This document shows, in pieces, positions 1-10,153 of a stretch of 64,000 nt of DNA; positions within the stretch are counted from its first letter, which is position 1, and each line of letters starts with the position of its first letter. Below the pieces are notes generated by a model. The model had not been told where the DNA came from, searched no databases, and was given only the letters and a program-made list of their open reading frames with translations. Source of the stretch: Merluccius polli (taxonomy: Eukaryota > Chordata > Actinopteri > Gadiformes > Merlucciidae); contig JAOPHQ010005464.1 in NCBI GenBank assembly GCA_030340625.1, forward strand, positions 52,172 through 116,171, written 5' to 3'. The translations under genes and the position numbers were made by a program.

Positions 1-394
1 ATCTTACTCATACATACATACATACATACTCACTGAAACCAATGCCTTCCTGGAAGGAAGTAAAATGTGTTACATTCTGACATGCATGCTATGGTATTCT
101 CTTGAAAGTTGTCAGCAGTGATACACTGAATGTTTTTTGGAAAACATCCAAACTGAAATGAAACCTTACTCTACAAATGGAAGGAAATGTTTTGAGAAAC
201 GATAATCTCCAGCATTTCACATTGTGGTTTGAGGAATATTTCTTGTGTCTCTTGATTGTCTCTGGGACCATACAAAGGGCCCAACATCCAAAAGAGGCTC
301 AATTTTTACATGGCTTAACACCATTGTGCTTCCACATATGGTACTAGGCCATTTTTTGGTCCGGAGGAGGAATATATCGTAGTGTGCCCCTACT
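1..394. other. AT-rich stretch without recognised feature
   Basis: No coding exon, repeat array or transposon end is recognisable. A short CATA repeat lies at 11-30. This is probably intron or flank of the decayed gene that follows on the minus strand. Confidence 0.5.
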
Positions 395-655
395 GCGAGC
401 TTTGAAGTCTGCCATACAGATTTTGGACTTTGGGGGACATCTTGTGCTGCTCAAGCTGCATGATGATTTTCTGGAGCACCTCAAACGTGAAATGAAGGGT
501 GTTTTGGATAAGCTAGTTCACGCAACACCTCCACACGCTCGATGACGATATTAATGTCTTCAGGTGGCTCCTGCAGTCCTTCCCCCTCCTGAATAACAAA
601 CACTGCCATGGTGAGCAGCTTCAGTTCTCTCTGAGTATCATCTGCTCCAGAGTCC
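395..655 (-). pseudogene. SAMD3-like C-terminal exon fragment
   Basis: The minus strand reads peptides such as RELKLLTMAVFVIQEGEG and PPEDINIVIE, followed in shifted frames by VEVLRELAYP and KIIMQLEQHKMSPKVQNLYG. They match the C-terminal end of the fish SAMD3-like family as I know it. At least two frame changes and a stop show it is dead. It is the most C-terminal recognisable block of the decayed gene. Confidence 0.55.
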
Positions 656-659
656 TACA

Positions 660-2045
660 GTAGGGTACATGACACAAAACATCACTGGCATCACGTTGCA
701 CTGTTATGCAGTAACTATGAACAAGGTATGGGACCAAAATATCACTGTTCTGAATCCTACTCTGTGATAACTCACTGATTATTGTGATGCCTCATCTTGA
801 TCAAAACACACAAATAATATCTACCACCAAAGATTATGAAAGGATTTAGCTAGGGCTGAACAATTATTGAAGACAATGGCTACATAATCATAATGACTAT
901 ATTTCACTGAATAATGCTGAAAGGGATCACACTATATGGATTTGGTACAGGTTCAGCTGAACACCTCATGATTGGCCAAGTCTGGTATTGAGACGGGTCA
1001 TGGTGAAGTTTAAAAGATATTCATGTTGATATTTTGTTGGAATATTTTGTGATAGATTCAGAGGTTTCCACACTAAACTAAGAATTGGAATAAGGATTGT
1101 CGGATTCGATGATTCATAATATAAGCAATTATCTTTATTCAGTTAATGATACAGAACAGAGAATACAGCCTAAGTCCCTAGTCCCTAACAGCATTGGACC
1201 TATTTCTCGATAGATGGTTCCGTAGCTGCGTCTCGCGAACGAGAGTTCACTACAGGAGTCTGGTGAGAGATAGGATGTAGATGACAGGAAGTACAGGGGT
1301 TTTATACTAGATAAGAGTGTCTCTTTGCCTGCGAGCCTTGGAGACAACAACCCTGGTAGATGATTGGCTTGTGCTCGTCTAAACGTGCAGGTGCTTCCTG
1401 GGCCTAACAGCACAAACTCAGACATACAACTCAGACATCCTGTTCAAACTGTCTGACACCTGTCTGAACTTAGAAGCGTGTCTAAGTTCTTGTTAATACA
1501 TCTACTGTGGATCTTTCTAAGAAAACCATCACTTTAGTGGAATAACTGTTAGAACTAGAGGCATTATTTAAATTTCGATAATTTCAATGTTGAAAAGTAA
1601 TTTAAGGATACTTTGTGTCTTGATTTTCTGTTTGTTGTTTTAGTAATTTAGCCACAATGTGTCAGTTTTTGGTTGATGTGCCAATATGTGTTATGTGCTG
1701 GACTATTTCTTGGTTGGGTGTCAATACACATCTGATCATCTAAGAGTAAGCAAGAGAAGATTTCCCAAAATGTCAAACTATTCCTTTAAACTTATACAAT
1801 CAACTAAGCCAGGCAAATCCTTATTACTTTACAAAAAAGTACTTGATCCAATATGTTGTGTATTGTTGCTAGGCATTACATTATGTTCACTATGGCCAAG
1901 ATTACAAATACAACATGTAATCAATCCAACCAGGCTTCAGGTTTTATGGTTGTTATTACAGTTGAGAAAATCTCCCTTTTAAAGCATTACTATAAATCTA
2001 GGATATTTTTTGTGTATGTCCATTTGACAAGATGTGCTGACATGC
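660..2045. other. Intron-like stretch, no gene recognised
   Basis: Lies between two minus-strand blocks of the decayed gene. The reading frame at 1135-1425 has no recognisable domain. The region near 1400-1490 repeats a CAGACA-type motif several times. No transposon ends could be assigned. Confidence 0.4.
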
Positions 2046-2049
2046 AAAT

Positions 2050-2155
2050 GACTAACTTAAGATATTCCTTGATCAGGTCATCTGCATCTTCTCGCAGGAA
2101 GATTATGATGGCTTTCAGGACACACTCCCTCCCAAGATGAATGTCCACAGTTTAG
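2050..2155 (-). pseudogene. Exon fragment of SAMD3-like block
   Basis: The minus strand reads VDIHLGRECVLKAIIIFLRE then DADDLIKEYL, which corresponds to the family segment where a repeated charged helix precedes the C-terminus. It lies in the expected order between the 2480-3334 exon and the 395-655 block. Confidence 0.6.
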
Positions 2156-2479
2156 GACAACATAATCTTGATTAATTTTATTTAAAAAAAATTCCAAATC
2201 TCTGAAGACAGATGTCCTTACTCTTACAGCTAAACTCCTACACTTGCTTTATTCAAATACAAATGGACATTTATGATGCCAGTTTCATGAAAGAAAGAAA
2301 TAGGGATGTGAGCTCAATGGTGTAGCTTTTGAGTAGCTGAAAATGTTTCATGCATATGGAAGACAGTCAATATTGGTTTGCCAATGTTAATGTATCTATA
2401 AAGAAAAAAGATAAACTGTGACACCCCTCTTAGCTACCAAGGAACTCAAACAGGGTCTCCTTTGATGATACAGATTTAC
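2156..2479. other. Intron between SAMD3-like exons
   Basis: On the minus strand the exon ending at 2480 is followed by a donor of the form CAG/GTAAAT, so this stretch is intronic to the decayed gene. Nothing else was recognised. Confidence 0.45.
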
Positions 2480-3334
2480 CTGGTTAAAGGTGTCCATGAT
2501 GTCAGCAGTCTTTTGGCGTGTTGCTCCTCCTTTGGCGAGTAGCACCTCGCTGCGGAACACAAGATCCAGGGGGAGGGGCTGGATCTAGGACCAGTGGGCG
2601 GCGTTACAGAAGTGGGCGGGTTACAGAAGAAACCAGTCGTTACTATGCGACGGCGGCCGCCACCACACTCCTGATCTGATTGGATAACTACACCACACAC
2701 TTCCCCGCTCTTTTTGAGTAGTAGCTTGCTCTTTTTTAATGTTGGACAACAAAGATATGGACCGAATCTAACACTCTGGTGCCCGCATCAGTCTGGTGGA
2801 TATTGAGCTGTAACTTTTAAAGCCTCAACTAAAATAACAACCAACTCAGAATAGCGTGTTTATTTTTATTATATTATTATAGGCAGCATGGATGAAAAAA
2901 TGCACAAAAAATACTTAATTAGGCCCACACACCCACCACTGCTACCCAAGCTAGAGGCCTCCTAACCCAGGGACACAGGCACCACATTCAGAAACCAGGT
3001 ATTTTTTGGGGGTCAGTCTTAGATGTGACAAACTTGTCTGACCGACGAAAAATCTCTTTTAAGTATGTTCAAATGTACGTTTGTTATCGCTGCCCTGCCT
3101 GCAGTGCTCCGATTAAACAACACAAAACTCCGCGGATCACGTAACGCCGCCCGGAGCACGTAACACCGCCCACTGGACCTAGATCCAGCCCCTCCCCCTG
3201 GATCTTGTGTTCCGCAGCGAGGCCCACTTGCCTTTGGCACGGATGACTCTGATCAGGTGACTTGAGTACATGTCTAACTGGGCCATGAACTTCTCAAGAG
3301 GAACAGCCATGAGCCTGTTGAACTCTGCATTGAT
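2480..3334 (-). pseudogene. SAMD3-like exon split by a MITE
   Basis: On the minus strand an acceptor at 3335-3336 opens an exon reading INAEFNRLMAVPLEKFMAQL through YSSHLIRVIRAKG, interrupted at 3231. The same frame context resumes at 2536 with GGATRQKTADIMDTFNQ and ends at a GTAAAT donor at 2480. Removing 2537-3230 and one copy of the 8 bp duplication rejoins the two parts in the order expected for the family. Confidence 0.65.
2537..3230. mobile_element. Palindromic MITE inserted in an exon, 8 bp target duplication
   Basis: Left and right ends are inverted copies built around CCTCGCTGCGGAACACAAGA and a GGGGGAGGGGCTGGATCTAG block (about 2545-2590 and 3172-3222). CCTTTGGC flanks the insertion at 2529-2536 and 3231-3238. 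An 8 bp duplication fits hAT- or P-type mobility. There is no transposase frame inside, so it is non-autonomous. The extreme terminal bases are imperfectly matched, so the exact ends may be off by a few bases. Confidence 0.7.
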
Positions 3335-3589
3335 CTACAACAAAAAAACAAATGACTGTGGATATGGTATCCTGAATGAAAGGAAATGCAGCTGGCCTCA
3401 GCCGGTATGTACAATCTCAGTTTTACCAAAGTAACCACTGAAGCATGCCTGTATGGCATGATGCACAATGGCCAAAATGTCAATACACTAAAAAGTATAA
3501 AGAATATGGAAACTGATCAAGTCAATTCTATCAGTAAGCTAAACAGTGTTATACTTAATCTCAACCACATCAAATTATGACCAATTCAT

Positions 3590-4500
3590 TAAAAGGCTAA
3601 TTGTAACAAAACCAAGATACAGACTTTGATTACTCCAGTGCAAATGACCTCTCTCTGTTGGAACAGTGCAGGCCATCTGTCCTTAATGCTGGGTTCTTGG
3701 TTTACCACCTCCTGTCGTCTGTAGGCAAACGTGCGAGCCATTTTGTCTGTGATCACCCTCTCGTTCCGTATCCCCATCTGTCAGAAGTTTTAGTCTCTCT
3801 TTTTCCAGACTTTCCAGAGTCTCACCAGTAGGGAAAGACGGATAAAAGTTAGCTTCAGCTCTTGTTGGCCTCTTCACTTTTTTAGCAGGAAAAGCATCTG
3901 TAGTGGTTTTGGATTTCAGAGAGTTTACTGACAGCTCTGGACACCCCTGCAATTTGAGTCCTGTTTCCCATCTTGTAGTCGCTGTTTCCAACCGTAGTAG
4001 CCGTTGAATGAGCCAGGTTCTTTCAAACAAGGGTGCTTTTTGATTAAGGCCTCTGCAACTGTGCAGAAATGTGCATCCTCACCCTTTAAACATGGATATA
4101 CTGTATATTTTCAATGTGACAAGACGCATCCCTCCAATTTTGTAGTCTGCTAGTGGGTATGTATCATGTAGTTCTTGTGGCTCAATAAGTTCCACTTACT
4201 TGCCTGGTGATGTTTTGAGATCATAAGCTCTATAGTGTTCAATTTACCATCCACTGAGCTTCTTCACAATGAAGATTAACTTATCCTGCTGTATCACCAT
4301 TTGGATGATTTCACTAAACTCTGGTAGTCCTCCCAGTGAGCCGTGGATCAAGATCATCCCACACTTGTAGTTTAGTTCATTATATGCCACACATTTGGCC
4401 AAGCACACTGTGTCCATATTTGAAGACTTCTCGTCTCAGAGCATTTGAGATTTCCTTATTAAGAACATCGATGTGAACAGTGGAAACATTTGTCACTTCC
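3590..4500 (-). pseudogene. SAMD3-like middle blocks
   Basis: The minus strand reads KKVKRPTRAEANFYPSFP and LEKERLKLLTD, then after a frame change MARTFAYRRQEVVNQEPS and KDRWPALFQQREV, the hallmark segment of SAMD3-like fish proteins. Just upstream (4075-4500) other frames read CLKGEDAHFCTVAEALIKKH and GMILIHGSLGGLPEFSEII, linking this part to the core block at 4503-5250. Stops and frameshifts are frequent. I know of no biochemical function for this family. Confidence 0.6.
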
Positions 4501-4502
4501 AA

Positions 4503-5250
4503 TCAAGGTCTGGTAAAGCTACATGCGTGCAAATGATGTGCAATCTGATACTGATGTCTCTCTGAAAGGGAAAGGAGCACATTTTTGAAGCACCTGATAT
4601 TCCTCGCAACTCTTTTAAAAAAGCTATGCTTTGCTTCATAACGCATTGTCCATCCAACTAGTGGACCATACTGACGGATCAAGTATGGATAATGCTCCAA
4701 GAAATGGTGTTTTAGTTTAAGGTTACAGTCTGGGAAAACCTCTTGAAATCTAATTCTTTGCTCAGAGATCTTCAAATCAAGATATGCAATGGAGTCCTCA
4801 GTATGAACGGGACTGACAACAAGATCAACAATGTCCTTCAGGTCTGTTAAGATTTGCCAAGCTGGCTCTTCACAGGGAACTCTCCACCCAATCAACAAAG
4901 GCAGATATCTGATTAGACTCCAGTTCTCATGTGCGTTTCCCCCAACAGTTTTTTTGGATACAAAACTGAGAGCCACGGGATGAGGTCGATTAGTTTTGTC
5001 AGTGCACTTAAAATTTAAAGATGATATAGCTTCATTCAATTTAAATAATGTGAAATACTTTTTTTGGTGAATACACTGAGGCAAAGTGCAAGTTCAAAAG
5101 GAACAATTAATTCAAAAACATTGTGCATGATATCTGGAGGAAACCCAGTGCTAATGTCAAAATATGAGAGGTGCTTTGACAAAACACAATTTGATTTCAC
5201 ACCATAATAATTGGGCAGTTTGTTTTCCTCAAGGATTCTTAAATGATCTG
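4503..5250 (-). pseudogene. Core block of the decayed transposon-like gene
   Basis: An open stretch of 193 codons at 4503-5084 contains KHHFLEHYPYLIRQYGPLVG, RYEAKHSFFKRVARNIRCF and NVLLSLSERHQYQIAHHLHA, the most conserved segment of a multicopy fish family usually annotated as uncharacterised. Upstream, after a frameshift near 5080, the strand reads STGFPPDIMHNVFELIVPFE. The block ends with a TGA after which family-like sequence continues, so that stop is probably a mutation. The family behaves like a transposon-encoded protein, but I cannot assign a superfamily. Confidence 0.65.
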
Positions 5251-5259
5251 CATGAAATG

Positions 5260-6020
5260 ATCCTTCTCTATTACTGTCTGGTATGGAAACACCACTGTCC
5301 AGAACAGGCTACAGCTAGACAGAATAGTTCACACGGCCGAGAAGATCATAGGTTGCAAACTCACCCCCTTATCAGAAATCTACAAGGCCCACATGCAACG
5401 AAAGGGCATGAAAATCCTGCTGGATGTAACTCATCCTGCCAACCATCTCCTTAGGATCCTCCCATCAGGTAGAAGGCTGAGGGCTATTAACACAAACTGT
5501 AGTGCAATTAGATTTTTAAATAGCTCTCCATCTTTGCACCAATACCTCATGGAAGTAGATCAATCCAACACAGGTCTTGGATAGTGTGTTTCTGTTTTGT
5601 TTTTTTAGCAATATGTTTTAAACTGTATTCATGCTACTATGCCACAGTATTATATATATATATATATACTGTATATATATATATATATATATATACATAC
5701 ATATATATAATTTTATTTTATTATTTTTTTCACAGCATCATCCTGTTACATTTGCACTTTTGGAAGTGAAGTTAAAACCTGCACTTTAGGTGAACTTCCA
5801 CTAAAGTCACTTGCCACTTTAGACTCTTGCCTATGTAGGGACGAGCCATGAATGAATAAGTGAATCATGTATGTACTATGTCTTATGTCTATGTCTTTGG
5901 CTTCCTATTTTGTTTTGTGTGGTGTTTGTCTTGTCTGTTGTATTGTAGAGCACACTGCAGCAGATCCCTAACAACTTCTGTTGTATGGTAATTAAAGTAT
6001 TGAATCTTGAATCTTGAATG
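5260..6020 (+). mobile_element. 5'-truncated LINE (L2/CR1-like tail)
   Basis: The plus strand encodes the last part of a non-LTR reverse transcriptase protein in broken frames (VWYGNTTVQNRLQLDRIVHT, ILPSGRRLRAINTNCSAIRF), followed by a 3' untranslated region. It ends in a short tandem TTGAATC motif near 6000-6020, typical of L2-like elements. It interrupts the core of the minus-strand pseudogene. The exact 5' boundary is uncertain by some tens of bases. Confidence 0.7.
5648..5710. repeat. (TA)n/(TATATACA)n microsatellite in the LINE 3' region
   Basis: Alternating TA with a few CA and CTG interruptions, inside the LINE tail. Confidence 0.85.
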
Positions 6021-6039
6021 TCTTTGGTTCTCAAAATAA

Positions 6040-6347
6040 AGACTCCACTTCTAACTTCTTTAGTCTGGAACTCTGATCTTATTGCAGTGCAAAATCTACA
6101 TATATGACCCTGAGAAATGTTCAACAAATCCAGCAATACCGTGTGCACCAAGGTTATCAGCTATCACACACCTGTCTTTTACTGTTCTGCCCAACTTTGT
6201 CACAAATATCCCACTCTGTTCCAAAATTACAAGATCATCAATTACAGGTTCTAACACTTTATCATACCCATAGCACTTCAGATCATTACTTTTAATTAAA
6301 GCAGCCAAATAGATGGAGGACAAAGCAGAGTTACAGCCTGGTGGCAA
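6040..6347 (-). pseudogene. Core block between LINE and hAT insertions
   Basis: The minus strand reads PPGCNSALSSIYLAALIKSN, DDLVILEQSGIFVTKLGRTV and ADNLGAHGIAGFVEHFSGSY, then after a frame change ICRFCTAIRSEF. It directly continues the 8113-8376 block, which ends in GLYWILGHL: the break point is the hAT insertion and the protein order resumes without loss. Confidence 0.65.
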
Positions 6348-6352
6348 ATTAC

Positions 6353-8115
6353 TAGGGCTGCCCCCTAATAGTCAACCCTTAGTCGATCGACAGAGGCTTA
6401 GTCGAATAAGTTTTCATTAGTCACGCAAAAAGTAAAATATAAAAATAACGCCACAAGCATCGCAACCGAATACATCTGTGGTCGCAACAAGCCCTGATTT
6501 AACTCATCGCTGCAGAAATATTGACCAATACTCCTAGGTAGGTATACACCTAGGTAGGTAGACACCGCTAGACACACAGGACAAATACCAGTGATCGCAT
6601 CTTTAGTTCCCCGTGTCTGATCGCTGTAATTCAGAGTGTGAATATCGGTTGAATATCTAATATCTTAACTTGAAAAAACACTTTTTTTTTAAGACGACAG
6701 TCGCACATCCCTTGTAACTACGCCCGCGAAGGTGAACCCTCCCTCACACCGCTATTAAAGGACAATTCCAGCGCAAAATGAGACCATATGATCATAACAC
6801 ATGTCCACCGAGTTCGACCGTTCTCTGGGATCAGTTTTCATTCTAGTCGAATGTAACCAAATTTCTCGAAAACCACTAATTAGCTTATCGCTATCTGTGG
6901 CGCTAGCTGTGGGGGCAGATATTCATGTAAAATAAATTGCAATTCTATACCACTAACAAGGCTCAAAATCGCACCACACTTCCACGGTAGCATAATGAGG
7001 GTCCCTACATGTAAAACGAAGCATTGCGAACTTTGTAAGTGTACAGTTTATTAAAAAGAAAGTTTAGAAAGCCAGTACCTTCACGAAAACAAGTCGGTGC
7101 CATCTTTGGAAAACAGTCACGACCAGTCGAGTGACGATTTTAGCGTCCCATTTTCTTCTCTTCTCTAAGCACACGCACTGTTCGCACTTCGCACACCTTC
7201 TACTAGATTGCACACCTTCTGATTCATTGACATCTCATGTGTACGCCTCTTCCGGCTCATTACGTTGCACGGCGTTCGTCGCTCGACTGGTCGTGACTGT
7301 TTTCCAAAGATGGCGCCGGCTTGTTTTCGTGAAGGCACTGGCTTTCTAAACTTGTACACTGTCTGTACACTTACAAGGTTCTCAATGCTTCGTTGTACAT
7401 GTAGGGTCCCTCATTATGCTACCATGGAAGTGTGGTGCGATTTTGAGCCTTGTTAGTGGTATAGAATTGCGATTTATTTTACATGAATCTCTGCCCCCAC
7501 AGCTAGCGCCACAGATAGCGATAAGCTAATTAGCGGTTTTCGAGAACTTTGGTTACATTCGACTAGAATGAAAACTGATCCCAGAGAACAGTCCAACTCG
7601 GTGGACATGTGTTATGATCATAAGCTCTCATTTTGCGCCGGAATTGTCCTTTAACATGAACCACTCCCCCGAAGGAGCGCCATACATCCACACGTGCCGG
7701 ACACGAAAATACGAAAAAAAATTCCATTTGCTTGCTTTTAAATAAAGTTGTGTGCAGTTATACGGTGTATAAATACAATTATCAAAAGTGTTCAATGTCT
7801 CCTTCCTGGTTGTTCCAACAACCTTCAGAACCGCTTTGTCCATGCCGTTAATAGATGGCCCGCTTTGTGCGTGTGCTTGTAAAAATTATATTTTAAAGAC
7901 CATCATGATCACCAGATCATCTGTAAAGTAGCACACGGTTAGCAGTATTTCTTTTATAATCCTCTTGCCCTGGAACTCAAACCAATCTCTGATGCCCCAA
8001 AAAATAAATCGAAGTAATTACGTTAAAAGTGTGACGATTAGTCGACTATCGGCTTGAAATGAGAAAAAGAAAGAAATGAGAAAAAAAAGAAAATCTTTAG
8101 TCGGGGGCAGCCCTA
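6353..8115. mobile_element. hAT-like non-autonomous element
   Basis: Terminal inverted repeats TAGGGCTGCCCCC at the left and the complementary GGGGGCAGCCCTA at the right. Near-identical 8 bp flanks CAAATTAC (6345-6352) and CAAATGAC (8116-8123) match the hAT target-site duplication length. Subterminal regions carry GTCGA motifs near both ends. No transposase frame remains. It contains a second nested palindromic element at 6759-7650. Interior sequence at about 6590-6755 and 7655-7790 is shared with a partial copy at about 25078-25370. Confidence 0.75.
6759..7650. mobile_element. TTAA-flanked palindromic element nested in the hAT-like element
   Basis: Two arms of about 375 bp (6759-7135 and 7277-7650) are inverted copies, starting AGGACAATTCC and ending GGAATTGTCCT, around a spacer of about 140 bp. 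TTAA lies at 6755-6758 and again at 7651-7654. The related copy near 25.2 kb has a single TTAA at 25248-25251 and no insert, which supports TTAA duplication on insertion. TTAA targeting fits piggyBac or Kolobok superfamilies; which one is not resolved. No transposase frame is present. Confidence 0.8.
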
Positions 8116-8700
8116 CAAATGACCCAGAATCCAATACAAACCACAAATTGTATGCTTCCTCTTGGATGTACCAAGGGGATTACATATTTCAAATTCATCA
8201 ATGTATAATATCAATGAAATGCTTTCCTGATTAGACAACAGTTCATTTTCTTTGAAGAAGGCACCGTCAAAGAATGATTTGTATATGTGCACAGAAGTTC
8301 TCTGTGGCTGCTTATCTACAGTATTCAAATTACCCGTCTGATCTAAGATTGTCTGACAATCAAGAATTTGCTGCAAAGACTTTATAATTGAAATATATTG
8401 GAATGACTTACTATTTTTTCAGTCAAGTATATATTCCACTGGTTTTATTACATTAAAGTGGTTCTTATAGTAAGCCTTTCGCTTCCAAGCACTGGTAAGT
8501 GGACCTTTATCTCCAATTGTTTTTTTAACTGGGTTTGTCTTACAGAGTGCACTGGCAATAAGAGTAATTGGCAGAGAAAGAGAACCAATCAAATAGTTTA
8601 ATTCCTGCAAAAGCTCATCTACTACTGCATATTGCGATATTTTCTAATTTAAGGAGGACTGAAGCAATAGTAAGCACAATATCCTTCTAAGTTTTCAGAA
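8113..8700 (-). pseudogene. Core block upstream of the hAT insertion
   Basis: The minus strand reads VHIYKSFFDGAFFKENELLS and SISLILYIDEFEICNPLGTS, then KRKHTICGLYWILGHL. These are conserved in the multicopy fish family. Further upstream 8419-8610 carries a weaker, family-like segment. Frameshifts separate the pieces. Confidence 0.6.
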
Positions 8701-8959
8701 TCCCCAGTCAAAAGCAGAATCTAAATTGACATTGCTCTCTATACTTTCCCCATCTGAAATATCGCTGGCAACACTGGCACAATGACTGATTGTTCAACAG
8801 AATTGATCCCAGGCTTAAAGACATTAACTGTGCCAGAGTGTTTCCTGTATTTATGACTTTTGAAGTTCTCATAGATTTGTATATTCACAGTCTTGGAACA
8901 TGCATGTTACAGTCTCCTTATTTTTAAGATACTGAAAGATGTGTTGAAATTATTTCCTT

Positions 8960-9224
8960 TCTGTGGAGAGTTGATTGTGACCACAAATATGGCATGTGAA
9001 TGTGGAAACGGCATTGGTGACTGTTTGTTGGGCAGGGTGATTTCTTGATAAATGGCTCAGTAAGGCATTCCAAGTCTTGAATCTACATTCACAATTTAAA
9101 TAAGTGCATGAATATGAATGGCCCCGTCCGTAATGTCTATGATTCAGTTTGTCGTGCTTGAGCAGTTCAGATCTTCATGTAAACGCCCTCCCACAGTCCT
9201 TGCATCTCCACATGAAGCGCAACA
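8960..9224 (-). pseudogene. C2H2 finger exon of the decayed gene
   Basis: The minus strand reads FMWRCKDCGRAFT, a TGA, then RSELLKHDKLNHRHYGRGHS, a C-x2-C/H-x4-H finger. A second finger-like segment CTYLNCECRFKTWNALLSHL ends with SRNH, and a third begins CHICG. The acceptor TTTTTCCAG immediately precedes 9224. The architecture matches the N-terminus of the same fish family. Confidence 0.65.
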
Positions 9225-9448
9225 CTGGAAAAACAAAGAGATGGGCTTTATTGGGCATATCTTTGTATGTCCAAATAATTTGGGGTAACTATATAAACTA
9301 GTTAACTATTTAATCCTATTAAACTATTTAACTCTATTGAACTCTTTCTAACTATTTAAACTTCATTTAACTACTTTAATTCTACCTTAACTATTTGTGG
9401 AGATCCACAAACACAGTGTAGCAGCAAGGAGAAGGTGAGCCCAGGGCC
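9225..9448. other. Upstream intron with AACTATTTAA motifs
   Basis: An irregular run of AACTATTTAA-like units fills about 9285-9400. It is intronic to the decayed minus-strand gene by position. No other feature was seen. Confidence 0.5.
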
Positions 9449-9549
9449 CTGTTCCGATATCCATACTTCCATGAGTACACTTAAACATAGTACACTATCC
9501 GCACTCAATAGGTGCGCAGATTTGCAGACGTTAGTGCTGTTCCAAATGC
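9449..9549. mobile_element. MITE terminus (GGGCCCTGTTCCGATATCC type), partial
   Basis: The sequence opens GGGCCCTGTTCCGATATCC and continues with TAC/AGTAC-rich sequence. A closely related terminus lies in inverse orientation at 33831-33906. It is interrupted at 9557 by the 14.3 kb element. Its continuation beyond 23830 is likely, but its other end is not certain. Confidence 0.45.
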
Positions 9550-9603
9550 AATACTCTATGGAAGCCTATTCCCGCCACAGGAAAACAAAAAAACACCACC
9601 AAC

Positions 9604-9760
9604 TATCTCATAATTATGAGATTTAAAGTCATAATAACGAGATATAAAGTCATAATTATGAGATTTAAAGTCATAATAACGAGATATAGTCATAATTATG
9701 AGATTCAAAGTTATAATTATGAGATTCAAAGTCATAATAACGAGATATAAAGTCATAAGA
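9604..9760. repeat. Left subterminal minisatellite of the 14.3 kb element
   Basis: Units of about 19-20 bp alternating AAGTCATAATTATGAGATT and AAGTCATAATAACGAGATAT. The same array in reverse orientation fills about 23520-23775 at the other end, so it belongs to the element. Confidence 0.85.
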
Positions 9761-9764
9761 GAAT

Positions 9765-10141
9765 GACTTCTCTCGGTCATCCTCCTAGGTCATAAGAGAT
9801 TTAAAAAGTCGTAATTTTGAGATTAAAAGTCAAAATTTCGACTTTATTGGTTGCCCCCTGACCAGGCGCGCTGAACCCGTTTCATGTGAGGGGGGCTGGG
9901 ATTTACGACCGACGGAGGGGGCGGGGGTCACGCTCAGCCCTGGGGCTGAGGCAATGTGTGAGGGGGGCTGCAGCCCCCGCAGCTCCCCCCCCGCTTCCCG
10001 CGCTAGTGCCCCTGACCTCACAACATCACTTCCTTCAAGTTCGAAATCGGCACGAGGCACGCGCTACTAGTCTGCGCCATCATTGTGGACCTGAGGCTGA
10101 TTAACCTATAAGTCATTCACTTCTCTCGGTCATCCTCCTAG
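9765..10141. other. Segment bounded by a 25 bp direct repeat
   Basis: ACTTCTCTCGGTCATCCTCC plus TAGGT occurs at 9766-9790 and again at 10117-10141. Between them lies a GC-rich stretch (about 9850-10090). It could be an insertion with an unusually long duplication, or a local tandem duplication of the element's 5' flank. Confidence 0.5.
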
Positions 10142-10153
10142 GTGAAGCAGCAA
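10117..10153 (+). promoter_or_regulatory. Possible non-coding first exon end of the HECT-like gene
   Basis: A pyrimidine-rich stretch ends in CAGCAAG/GTGAGCG, a good donor on the plus strand near the left end of the large element, upstream of the first coding exon at 15095. This is position-based inference only; there is no direct evidence of transcription. Confidence 0.2.

Larger units (their letters stand above)
395..9224 (-). pseudogene. Decayed multicopy fish gene: C2H2 fingers, transposon-like core, SAMD3-like C-terminal part
   Basis: A series of minus-strand coding blocks, in colinear order, resembles a multicopy family of uncharacterised fish proteins. N-terminal C2H2-type fingers (about 8960-9224) are followed by a long conserved core (8113-8700, 6040-6347, 4503-5250). 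A C-terminal half resembling fish SAMD3-like proteins follows (4075-4500, 3590-4085, 2480-3334, about 2050-2155, about 395-655). The first exon block starts after a good acceptor (TTTTTCCAG) at 9224. There are many in-frame stops and frameshifts, for example a TGA inside the first finger. At least three mobile elements interrupt it: 2537-3230, about 5260-6020 and 6353-8115. Treating the two halves as one gene is inferred from order and spacing; two adjacent family genes remain possible. I infer a transposon-derived or transposon-amplified gene with no working product here. Confidence 0.7.

Noticed and set aside
1135..1425. 96-codon minus-strand frame
   Set aside because: No recognisable motif, lies in an intron-like region, and composition does not differ from surroundings.
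10045..10065. TCGGCACGAGG resembling a cDNA-library adaptor
   Set aside because: Only a partial match, inside genomic sequence with no cloning junction; chance similarity is likely.
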